Assembly (NCBI GenBank): GCA_023388675.1 | Contig: JAEWFU010000343.1 | Span: 1 to 7,793, forward strand | Reading direction: 5' to 3' | DNA: 7,793 nt | Source of the DNA: Pseudomonadota bacterium | GTDB taxonomy: Bacteria > Pseudomonadota > Alphaproteobacteria > Rhizobiales > Rhizobiaceae | In this document: positions 1 to 5,880 of the stretch, piece after piece | How the letters are laid out: each line of letters opens with the position of its first letter | Position numbering within the stretch: the first letter of the stretch is position 1 | The notes under the pieces: generated by a model | Told to the model about the DNA's origin: nothing | Database searches by the model: none | Seen by the model: the letters and a program-made list of their open reading frames with translations, nothing else | Translations under genes and position numbers: made by a program

Positions 1-887
1 ATCAGGATTCCCGCGACGATCAGCATGCAGCCGGCGGTCTCCAGTCGGTTGATCTTCTCCTTGAAGAAGAAGACGGAGGCGGCGAAGGTGAAGAGCATCT
101 CGATCTGCGCCAGCGCCTTCACGACCGCCGCATGCTGCAAGGTCATCGCCATGAACCAGCCGAACGAGGCGGTCGCGCCGACGAAGCCGGTGAAGAGCGA
201 GACCTTCCATGCCTTGGCGATGCGGCCGATCTCGGCACGGTCCTTCCACAGCATCCAGCCGCCCATGACGAGCGTCTGGAGCGTGATCGTCCAGGCGAGC
301 GTGACGGCTGCCTGCATCATGAAGTTCGGGCCGCCCAGCGCCAGCGAGGCCGCACGGTAGGCGACGGCGGAGATGCCGAACAGCGTGCCCGAGGCGAGGC
401 CGATCAGCGCATTCCTCGCAAAGATCGAGGCGACGAGATTGCGCCAGCTCATATGCATGTGCGCGACCGAGATCAGCATGACGCCAAAGACGCTGATCGC
501 GATTGCAAGCAGCATTCCGCCGGTCACACGCTCGCCGAAGAAGAGCAGCGCGAAGAGCGCCGTCTGTGCCGGCTCGGTGCGTGAATAGGCAGTGCCCACC
601 GCGAAGTTGCGGTAGGAAAAGAGGTGGATGAGCAGGAAGGTCGCCGAAATCTGGCCGAAAGCGCCGACCACCACCCAGAACAGGAACGCCCCGTTCGGTG
701 CCGGTATCGGATAGCCGGCAAGACGGCTGAGCACGAGTAGGAAGAGCAGCGCGAAAGGCAGGCCGAAACCGAAGCGCACGAAGGTCGCGCCCGTCGTGCC
801 CATCACCGCCTTCAGATGCTTCTGCGCTGCGGAACGCAGGTTCTGCAGGAACGCGGCAGCGATTGTGATGGGTATCCAGAGTTCCAT
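1..887 (-). CDS. DMT superfamily (EamA-type) transporter, 3' end cut by window edge
   Basis: Reading the minus strand from the ATG at 887 gives 295 uninterrupted codons that leave the window at position 1, so the C-terminal end is missing. The protein begins MELWIPITIAAAFLQN and is almost all hydrophobic helices, in the arrangement of two EamA repeats (about ten helices, about 300 residues in the family), so only a few residues are probably lost. The second repeat ends with a stretch containing KALAQIEMLFTFAASVFFF followed by KEK, the usual EamA closing pattern with a conserved acidic/lysine-rich helix end. Family members export or import small metabolites across the inner membrane; the substrate cannot be read from sequence. 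The start is the first ATG after an in-frame TAG 15 codons upstream; no clear Shine-Dalgarno is seen. It lies downstream of, and in the same direction as, the GGDEF gene, but a 360-bp repeat-filled gap separates them, so it is probably transcribed independently. Confidence 0.88.
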   Translation of the reverse strand, partial: MELWIPITIAAAFLQNLRSAAQKHLKAVMGTTGATFVRFGFGLPFALLFLLVLSRLAGYPIPAPNGAFLFWVVVGAFGQISATFLLIHLFSYRNFAVGTAYSRTEPAQTALFALLFFGERVTGGMLLAIAISVFGVMLISVAHMHMSWRNLVASIFARNALIGLASGTLFGISAVAYRAASLALGGPNFMMQAAVTLAWTITLQTLVMGGWMLWKDRAEIGRIAKAWKVSLFTGFVGATASFGWFMAMTLQHAAVVKALAQIEMLFTFAASVFFFKEKINRLETAGCMLIVAGIL

Positions 888-922
888 GGGAGACGGCGTG
901 TGGAAGAAGATGAAGGCCGCTA

Positions 923-934
923 GGGTCTAGACCC
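923..934. promoter_or_regulatory. Perfect 12-bp palindrome upstream of the DMT transporter
   Basis: GGGTCTAGACCC reads identically on both strands and lies 36 bp upstream of the transporter start, where an operator would be expected. It contains CTAG, a tetramer that is rare in many bacterial genomes. No regulator is identifiable in the window. The palindrome is seen directly; a regulatory role is inference, and a chance palindrome cannot be excluded. Confidence 0.3.
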
Positions 935-985
935 ACTCACCGAGGGTTGCAATGGAGCAGCAAGCGATCGCCCTTGGCGCGCTTC

Positions 986-1030
986 AAAAAAAAATACCCC
1001 CACCCCTAACCCCTCCCCACAAGGGAGGGG
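986..1030 (-). terminator. GC hairpin, G-quadruplex motif and T9 run (possible terminator, minus strand)
   Basis: Read on the minus strand, an 8-bp perfect stem (1023-1030 with 1010-1017, 5-nt loop) leads into four G tracts at 1018-1015, 1013-1010, 1006-1003 and 1001-997. Their loops are only 1, 3 and 1 nt. They are followed after TA by nine T residues (994-986). The hairpin and the quadruplex share bases, so the two folds would compete. A stable structure followed by a T run resembles an intrinsic terminator, although the T run is about 15 nt beyond the stem. It could end transcripts from the GGDEF gene before they enter the transporter gene. The structures are seen; the termination role is inferred. 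Confidence 0.4.
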
Positions 1031-1070
1031 GATTTTGGCGTCGCGCTGGATCGCTTCAGGTTTCACAGAT

Positions 1071-1200
1071 CCCCTCCGGCGCTTCGCGCCACCTCCCCCG
1101 CTCCGCAGGGGAGGAACCGAGGTCGCCGACGGTCGCGACGTTGATCCTCCCCTGTTTACGGGGGAGGGGGACCATGCGAAGCATGGTGGAGGGGGCGTTC
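1071..1200. repeat. Pair of inverted REP-like palindromic units
   Basis: Two related palindromic units face each other. Unit B (about 1071-1116) has stems 1078-1082/1086-1090 (GGCGC TTC GCGCC) and 1092-1098/1108-1114 (CCTCCCC/GGGGAGG). Unit C (about 1144-1196) is the same design in reverse complement, with stems 1146-1152/1161-1167 (CCTCCCC/GGGGAGG) and 1171-1177/1181-1187 (ACCATGC GAA GCATGGT). The outer arms match closely, while the inner stems differ in sequence but still pair, which suggests the structure is maintained. The hairpin at 1010-1030 with similar C/G runs may be a third member. GC-rich units of this kind are scattered between genes in many Rhizobiales genomes (general knowledge; copy number here not checked). 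The rest of the gap from 888 to 1247 shows no gene. Confidence 0.6.
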
Positions 1201-1247
1201 CGTTGCTGAATGCCGGGCAATTCTCCGACGCTATGCCGCTTCCCTGC

Positions 1248-2129
1248 TCAGGCCGCCTGTGCTGTCGCTTCGAAGACCACCCGGTTGCGGCCGCGCCGTT
1301 TTGCTTCGTAGAGCCGCCTGTCGGCTTCGCGCATCATTTCCGACCACGTCAGATGCGGCCGCAGCCTGGAGGCGCCGATGCTGACCGACAGCGGGAGATA
1401 TTTGCCTTCGCCCGGCGAGAAGCGGATCGCCTCGACGGAGAGGCGAATGCGTTCGGCGATCTCGATGGCCTCGCTCACACTGGCGCCGACGAGGAACGCG
1501 GCGAATTCCTCGCCTCCGATGCGGCCGACGAGATCTTCCTCGCGCAAGGCGGTGCGGATCGCCTCCGTGATCAGCATCAGCGCCTCGTCGCCCTGCTGGT
1601 GGCCGTGGGTGTCGTTGATATATTTGAAGTTGTCGGCGTCGATGATCAGCAGCGCACCGGTGTCCGTGCGGCGGCGCAGGGTCTTCAGCGTCGCGAAGAA
1701 GGTTTCGCGGTTGAGCAGCCCGGTCATGTCGTCGTGCCGGGCCTTTTCCGAAAGCCGCGCATGTGCCTCGGCGAGCTGCATGTGGGCATCGGCCAGTTCG
1801 TCATGGGCTCGCGTCAGTTCGCCAAGCGTATCGGCAAGGCGCTTTTTCTGCCACATCGTGTGGGCGCTGGCGGGAAAGGCGATCAGCAGCGGACAGAGGA
1901 TCGTCATCAACAGCCCGTTGCCTTCCAACACACCGCCGAGCAGCGGCACGAGGATGAGCACAATCAGGACGACGCCGCCGCCGACGCCACGGCGATCAAC
2001 GCCGCCTTCGCCAATACCCGCTTCATGATGATCCTTCCGTTGCAGGGGCTGATGGCAGAGGAAAGTGAATCGGTGGTTTCGATCGTACCTCCAATTCGAC
2101 ACAGTTCCCGGTTTCTGATCGTGCTTCAT
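1248..2129 (-). CDS. Membrane-anchored GGDEF diguanylate cyclase (N-terminus apparently frameshifted)
   Basis: The open frame from the ATG at 2129 encodes 293 residues. Residues 53-90 form one or two membrane helices (VVLIVLILVPLLGG, then LLMTILCPLLIAF). A coiled linker rich in A, E and H follows (about 95-130), then a GGDEF domain (about 131-288) with DMTGLLNR, IDADNFKYINDTHGH and the active-site GGEEF at 205-209. REED at 196-199, five residues before GGEEF, fits the RxxD product-inhibition site. The enzyme should condense two GTP into cyclic di-GMP at the inner membrane. Residues 1-47 are polar, have no ribosome binding site and look non-coding. A good GGAAGGA precedes an ATG at 2026 in another frame, encoding MKRVLAKAALIAVA, a natural-looking membrane lead. 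That frame stops at 1964-1966, so one base seems to be missing near 1985-1990. The C-terminal domain is intact. The frame and family are clear; the start is uncertain. Confidence 0.85.
   Translation of the reverse strand: MKHDQKPGTVSNWRYDRNHRFTFLCHQPLQRKDHHEAGIGEGGVDRRGVGGGVVLIVLILVPLLGGVLEGNGLLMTILCPLLIAFPASAHTMWQKKRLADTLGELTRAHDELADAHMQLAEAHARLSEKARHDDMTGLLNRETFFATLKTLRRRTDTGALLIIDADNFKYINDTHGHQQGDEALMLITEAIRTALREEDLVGRIGGEEFAAFLVGASVSEAIEIAERIRLSVEAIRFSPGEGKYLPLSVSIGASRLRPHLTWSEMMREADRRLYEAKRRGRNRVVFEATAQAA
2024..2038 (-). promoter_or_regulatory. Shine-Dalgarno and ATG marking the likely original cyclase start
   Basis: On the minus strand GGAAGGA (2038-2032) lies 5 nt before an ATG at 2026-2024. 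It is the only convincing ribosome binding site at the head of the cyclase gene, yet this ATG reads only 20 codons before TGA at 1966-1964, because the cyclase continues in the neighbouring frame. The ATG at 2129, which opens the long frame, has no such site. This supports a start at 2026 and a later one-base loss. Confidence 0.55.
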
Positions 2130-2159
2130 TCGGCCGGTGGAATCGTCTAGTCAGATGCT

Positions 2160-2870
2160 ATGACAAATCTTCCCGATCCCGTGCGCTTCGCCCATGTCAC
2201 CGACTGGGTTTTCGACCTCGACAACACGCTCTATCCGCATCACTCGAACCTGTTTTCGCAGATCGACGTGAAGATGACGGCCTATGTGTCGGAGCTGCTG
2301 CAACTGCCGCGCGACGAGGCGCGCACGCTGCAGAAGGAGCTCTATCGCGAATTCGGCACCACGCTGAACGGGCTGATGGCGCGCCACGGCATCGACCCGG
2401 ACGACTTTCTCAACAAGGTGCACGACATCGACTATTCGTGGGTCGATCCGAACCCGGCGCTCGGCGATGCCATCCGCGCGCTGCCGGGGCGCAAGTTCAT
2501 CTTCACCAACGGCGACCGCGGCCATGCCGAGCGCACCGCCCGGCAGCTCGGCATCCTCGACCATTTCAACGACATATTCGACATCGTGGCGGCCGACCTG
2601 ACGCCCAAGCCGGCGCGCGAAACCTACGACAAGTTCGTGGGCCTGCACCGCGTCGACACCGCCCATGCGGTCATGTTCGAGGACCTTGCCCGCAACCTCG
2701 CCGTGCCGAAGGTGCTGGGTATGACGACCGTGCTGATCGTGCCCAACAATTTCGAGCCGACCTTTTCCGAGATTTGGGAGCGCGACGCCGATAATGAGGA
2801 CGACGTCGACTACGTCACCGACGACCTCGCCGGCTTTCTGTCGCGCATCAATCCGACTTCGGCGTCTTGA
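2160..2870 (+). CDS. HAD-superfamily pyrimidine 5'-nucleotidase-like phosphatase
   Basis: The 236-residue cytoplasmic protein has all four HAD motifs in order: DLDNT at 19-23 (nucleophile D19 and acid/base D21), TNGD at 116-119, K150 in TPKPA, and the metal-binding FEDLARNL at 173-180. The helical cap between motifs I and II (about 25-105) and the sequence FDLDNTLYP match the pyrimidine 5'-nucleotidase/SDT1-like subfamily, which dephosphorylates UMP/CMP or similar nucleotides in nucleotide salvage and house-cleaning. Length is normal for the group. The ATG at 2160 directly precedes the conserved N-terminus; ribosome binding is weak (GGTGGAA lies about 15 nt upstream). The gene is divergent from the cyclase and couples to the DUF817 gene by a TTGA overlap, so the two are probably co-expressed. 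The family is firm; the physiological substrate is inferred. Confidence 0.87.
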   Translation: MTNLPDPVRFAHVTDWVFDLDNTLYPHHSNLFSQIDVKMTAYVSELLQLPRDEARTLQKELYREFGTTLNGLMARHGIDPDDFLNKVHDIDYSWVDPNPALGDAIRALPGRKFIFTNGDRGHAERTARQLGILDHFNDIFDIVAADLTPKPARETYDKFVGLHRVDTAHAVMFEDLARNLAVPKVLGMTTVLIVPNNFEPTFSEIWERDADNEDDVDYVTDDLAGFLSRINPTSAS

Positions 2871-3790
2871 AGCGTTTCACCTCCCTCGAAGCCCGGATCG
2901 ACGCTGCGGCGCACGCGGTACTCGACCGCCTGCCGGCGCACGGCCTCTATGGCGCGGTGGTGGAGTTCGTGGTTTTCGGCCTCAAGCAGGGCTGGGCATG
3001 CCTGTTCGGCGGAGCGATGTTGGCCCTCATCATCGGCACGCGCCTGTTGTGGCCCGATGCGAGCATGATAAGTCGCTACGACTTCCTGTTCCTCGCAGCG
3101 CTCGGCATCCAACTCGCCATGCTGGGCCTCAAGCTGGAGACGCTGTCCGAGGCCCGGGTCATCCTCATCTTCCATGTCGTCGGAACGGCGATGGAAATCT
3201 TCAAGACCGGCGCGGGCTCGTGGGTCTATCCGGAGGAAAGTTTCTTCCGCATAGCAGGCGTGCCGCTGTTTTCAGGTTTCATGTATGCGGCCGTCGGCTC
3301 CTACCTGGCACGCGTCAGCCGCATCTTCGACATGCGCTACACGCACTATCCGCCATTCTGGATGACGGTGGCGCTGGCCGTGGCGATCTACGTCAACTTC
3401 TTTGCGCACCATTTCATCGTCGATTTCCGCATCTTGCTCTTCGCGGCGACCGCGATCCTGTTCCTGCGCACGACGGTGCACTACCGCGTCTTCCGGTTTC
3501 GCCACCGGATGCCGCTGCTTGTCGGCTTCCTGCTGGTGTCGCTGTTCATCTGGTTCGCCGAAAACATCGGCACATGGTCGCGCGCCTGGCTCTATCCGGG
3601 CCAGGAGGCCGGCTGGACGCCGGTATCGATCCACAAGCTCGGCGCGTGGTACTTGCTGATGATCATCTCATTCGTGCTGGTGACGCTGGTGCACAGGCCG
3701 AGGGGGCTGGACGACCGCGAAGGCATGGAAGCCTCCCCGGCGCCGGCACCTGAACCCATCCGCCGCGTACGGCGGACGGGTCTGCTTTAG
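2867..3790 (+). CDS. DUF817 family integral membrane protein (YoaT-like)
   Basis: The 307-residue protein has about eight hydrophobic helices (roughly 43-60, 72-88, 98-110, 130-148, 165-180, 188-203, 214-232 and 258-275). It contains the conserved DUF817 core: FHVVGTAMEIFKTGAGSW at 102-119, then YPEESFFRIAGVPLFSGFMY at 121-140, HHFIVDFR at 181-188 and WFAENIGTWSRAWLYPG at 229-245. This matches the family that includes Bacillus YoaT, whose function is not known to me. The start is the TTG at 2867, whose last two bases are the first two of the upstream TGA stop, implying translational coupling to the nucleotidase. TTG is the only start that keeps the predicted amphipathic N-terminus. The tail after 280 is polar and proline/arginine-rich, and its last codons also encode a terminator-like hairpin. 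Conserved polar residues inside the membrane (H103, E110, K113) hint at transport or catalysis, but no function can be assigned. Confidence 0.85.
   Translation: MKRFTSLEARIDAAAHAVLDRLPAHGLYGAVVEFVVFGLKQGWACLFGGAMLALIIGTRLLWPDASMISRYDFLFLAALGIQLAMLGLKLETLSEARVILIFHVVGTAMEIFKTGAGSWVYPEESFFRIAGVPLFSGFMYAAVGSYLARVSRIFDMRYTHYPPFWMTVALAVAIYVNFFAHHFIVDFRILLFAATAILFLRTTVHYRVFRFRHRMPLLVGFLLVSLFIWFAENIGTWSRAWLYPGQEAGWTPVSIHKLGAWYLLMIISFVLVTLVHRPRGLDDREGMEASPAPAPEPIRRVRRTGLL
3754..3781. terminator. Hairpin terminator between convergent operons, inside the DUF817 3' end
   Basis: A 12-position stem pairs 3754-3765 with 3770-3781 around a CGTA loop, with a single A/C mismatch. On the plus strand it is followed by TCTGCTTTAG, a modest T-rich run that contains the DUF817 stop. 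On the minus strand it lies 23-50 nt beyond the proX stop codon. Because only 13 bp separate the two convergent stop codons, this hairpin is the obvious candidate to end both transcripts. The stem is seen; termination is inferred, and the T tract is weak on the minus strand. Confidence 0.55.
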
Positions 3791-3803
3791 GGCTTCCGAC
3801 AGA

Positions 3804-4853
3804 TCATTCGGCAGCGGCGCGCGCGGCTTCCAGCCACTCGTCGACCTGGTCGCGGTTCTGCTCGATCCACGCGGCAGCGTGGCCTTCGATGTCCGAATTG
3901 CTGTTTTCGCCTTCGTACATCTTGGCGTTCTGCTCGAATACGTCGGCAAGCGGGATGGAGGCCGCTTCGAGAAGCGCGCGCACGGACGGGTTAGCCTCGA
4001 CGAACTCGGTGTTGACCACCGGAACGATGTCGTTGGCCGGGAAGCCCAGCGTGCAGGGGTCGTTGACACAGCCTTCGACGCCTTCGAGGGTCGCGGCGTC
4101 TTCCAGCCCCTTGGTGCTCTCGGGCAGGTTGACCTCGGGCACTTCGATCCAGACGACGTCCTCGCCGGGCTTCAGCACGTTCACGGTCCAGTTCGGCGTC
4201 CACGTGTAGAAGAAGATCGGCTCGCCCTGCTGCTGGGCGGCGACGGCATCGGCCATCGACGCCGAATAGCCGGCCTTGATCGGGTTCACGTGATCGCGCA
4301 GCTCATAGGCGTCGAGATGGTGCTCGATGCCCTCCTCGCAGCCCCAGCCGGGCGGACAGGCCACGAGATCGGCCTTGCCGTCGCCGTCCCTGTCGAAGGC
4401 TTCCTTGACCTCGTCGCGCTTGAAGTCGTCGAGGGTCTTGATATCGAATTCGTCGACTGCCGCCTTGCTGACGAGATAGCCTTCCAAAGCGCCGCCGGCG
4501 GCGACCACGCCGACCTTTTCGGCGCCTGCGCTGAACGCGTCCTCATAGGTGTTGTGCAGCGGGAACCAGCCGTCCACCCACAAATGGACATCGCCCTGCG
4601 CAACCGACTGATAGAAGATCGGGTTGTCGAGCGAGACTGGATCGGAGACCTCGTAGCCGAGTTCCTCCAGCATCTGCTTGTAGATCTGTGTGTAGAAATA
4701 GCCGGTGTCCCAGGTGGGCTGCGCCATCTGGATCGTGACGCCCTCGCCGGGCTGCGCCTCATCCTGCGCGGCGGCGATGCCCATCGGCCCGACCGTAAGC
4801 GCCAGTGCGGCGACGCCGAGCGCCAGCCTTCGTGTCAAGGTGGAAGCAGACAT
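3804..4853 (-). CDS. proX: Glycine betaine/choline-type ABC transporter substrate-binding protein ProX
   Basis: The 349-residue protein has a Sec signal peptide: a short basic start (TRR at 7-9), a hydrophobic core and AAA before a likely cleavage between 29 and 30. The mature part is an OpuAC/ProX-type periplasmic binding protein. Its hallmarks are ADLVACPPGWGCE at 161-173 and FYTWTP at 215-220, which match E. coli ProX, including the cysteine pair around PGWG (C166, C172). W170 and W218, with W92 or W96, are candidates for the aromatic cage that holds a quaternary ammonium group. DRDGDGKADL at 154-163 resembles a calcium-binding loop. A second pair, C262 and C267, sits in GCVNDPCTLGF. The start is the ATG at 4853 because GAGGAG lies 7 nt upstream and it opens the signal peptide; the frame stays open to 5162 but would overlap proW. 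It is the last gene of the operon. Ligand (betaine, choline or proline betaine) is inferred. Confidence 0.93.
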   Translation of the reverse strand: MSASTLTRRLALGVAALALTVGPMGIAAAQDEAQPGEGVTIQMAQPTWDTGYFYTQIYKQMLEELGYEVSDPVSLDNPIFYQSVAQGDVHLWVDGWFPLHNTYEDAFSAGAEKVGVVAAGGALEGYLVSKAAVDEFDIKTLDDFKRDEVKEAFDRDGDGKADLVACPPGWGCEEGIEHHLDAYELRDHVNPIKAGYSASMADAVAAQQQGEPIFFYTWTPNWTVNVLKPGEDVVWIEVPEVNLPESTKGLEDAATLEGVEGCVNDPCTLGFPANDIVPVVNTEFVEANPSVRALLEAASIPLADVFEQNAKMYEGENSNSDIEGHAAAWIEQNRDQVDEWLEAARAAAE

Positions 4854-4895
4854 TGCGTAACTCCTCTCTGTGTTTCGTCCGTTGATGTGTGTCGC

Positions 4896-4956
4896 TCCCG
4901 CCAGTGCGGGAACATTCCGGCCGGGGCGGGTACGCCCCGACAAGCCTGGATCAGGC
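4896..4956 (-). repeat. Three intercistronic hairpins between proW and proX
   Basis: Three stems lie in a row: 4896-4901/4906-4911 (TCCCGC/GCGGGA, 4-nt loop), 4922-4928/4933-4939 (CGGGGCG/CGCCCCG, 4-nt loop) and 4944-4948/4952-4956 (GCCTG/CAGGC, 3-nt loop, spanning the proW stop). The proX ribosome binding site is not part of them. Such hairpins between ABC permease and binding-protein genes often protect or process mRNA so that binding protein outnumbers the membrane parts. That role here is inferred from position; the hairpins are seen. Confidence 0.45.
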
Positions 4957-5880
4957 GGTGCGTGTGGTCCCGCCGGCATCCGCCGGCTTGCCCGCCCTGA
5001 AAAACGATCGGAAGGTTTCGAGCAGCGAAGGCGACTGGACGCGCTTGCGCTCCGCGAAGGATTGGGTGATCCGGTCGAGAATGATCGCAAGGATGACGAT
5101 GCCGATGCCGCCTTCGGCCGCCGTTCCGACATCGAGCCGCCCGAGGCCGGTATTGACCGCAAGACCGAGACCGCCAGCGCCGATCAGCGCCGCGATGACG
5201 GCCATCGACAGCGCCATCATCAACGTTTGGTTGAGGCCGGCCATGATGGTGCGCAGCGCCAGCGGAAACTGGACTTCCCAAAGGACCTGGCGGGGCGTGG
5301 AGCCGAACGCATAGGCCGCCTCCACGAGGTCGGCGCGCACGCCGCGGATGCCCAGATTGGTCAGGCGCGTGACCGGGGGCAGGGCGAAGATGATCGTCGC
5401 GATGACGCCCGGCACCGTGCCGACGCCGAACAGCATGACGATCGGCACCAGATAGACGAAGGGCGGGATCGTCTGCATGATGTCGAGGATCGGCCTCAGG
5501 ATCGACAGGAAGCGGTCGCTACGCGCAGCCAGGATGCCCAGCGGGATACCGAAGAGGGCGCAGAACAGTACCGCAGTGCTGATCATCGCGAGCGTCGTCA
5601 TCGTCGGCGCCCAGACGCCGATCAGGTCGAGGAAGATGAGGGATAGCACGGTGAAGATCGCGACGCCGCGGCCGGCCGTCCGCCATGCGATCAGCGTCAG
5701 GACGGCGGTGAAGGCCACCATGGGCACCATGTTGAGGAAGGCGTCCAGGCTGTCCAGAACCCAGGAAACGGGCGTGCGGATCGTCTGGAAGACGGGCCGG
5801 AAATTCGGAACCAGCCATCCCTTGATAGCCACGTTCACCCAGTCGCCGAACGGAATTTCGAAGAGGTCGGAGGGTCTCAT
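4951..5880 (-). CDS. proW: Glycine betaine/proline ABC transporter permease ProW
   Basis: The 309-residue inner-membrane protein belongs to the binding-protein-dependent permease family. A non-conserved N-terminal segment (1-45) precedes membrane helices near 50-66, 72-88, 94-118, 140-168 and 218-240, with a last helix at 256-269. The coupling (EAA) loop is at 187-206, EAAYAFGSTPRQVLWEVQFP, and contacts the ATPase. GAGGLGLAV at 234-242 is also typical of ProW/OpuAB permeases. It should form the transport channel, probably as a homodimer. The ATG at 5880 overlaps the proV stop as ATGA, so translation is coupled and equal stoichiometry is likely. Length is close to other short ProW proteins (E. 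coli ProW is longer at the N-terminus). A 97-nt gap with hairpins follows before proX. Confidence 0.93.
   Translation of the reverse strand: MRPSDLFEIPFGDWVNVAIKGWLVPNFRPVFQTIRTPVSWVLDSLDAFLNMVPMVAFTAVLTLIAWRTAGRGVAIFTVLSLIFLDLIGVWAPTMTTLAMISTAVLFCALFGIPLGILAARSDRFLSILRPILDIMQTIPPFVYLVPIVMLFGVGTVPGVIATIIFALPPVTRLTNLGIRGVRADLVEAAYAFGSTPRQVLWEVQFPLALRTIMAGLNQTLMMALSMAVIAALIGAGGLGLAVNTGLGRLDVGTAAEGGIGIVILAIILDRITQSFAERKRVQSPSLLETFRSFFRAGKPADAGGTTRTA

Noticed and set aside
1071..1200. CRISPR array or transposon end
   Set aside because: Only two or three GC-rich palindromic units, inverted rather than direct repeats, with no spacers, no transposase and no target duplications seen.
1035..2150. Long plus-strand reading frame of 371 codons opposite the diguanylate cyclase
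   Set aside because: It is antisense to a gene with clear GGDEF motifs and has no family features or ribosome binding site; typical GC-rich shadow frame.
2794..3753. 319-codon plus-strand frame overlapping the nucleotidase and DUF817 genes
   Set aside because: Arginine/proline-rich product without motifs, in another frame of two well-supported genes.
3879..5000. 373-codon plus-strand frame opposite proX
   Set aside because: Antisense shadow; proX has signal peptide, family motifs and a ribosome binding site.
4854..5162. N-terminal extension of proX by 103 codons
   Set aside because: It would overlap the end of proW, is low-complexity Ser/Arg, and bypasses the signal peptide and the GAGGAG site at the ATG at 4853.
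4870..5646. 258-codon plus-strand frame opposite proW
   Set aside because: Charged, Asp/Arg-rich product typical of the antisense of a membrane protein; no start signals.
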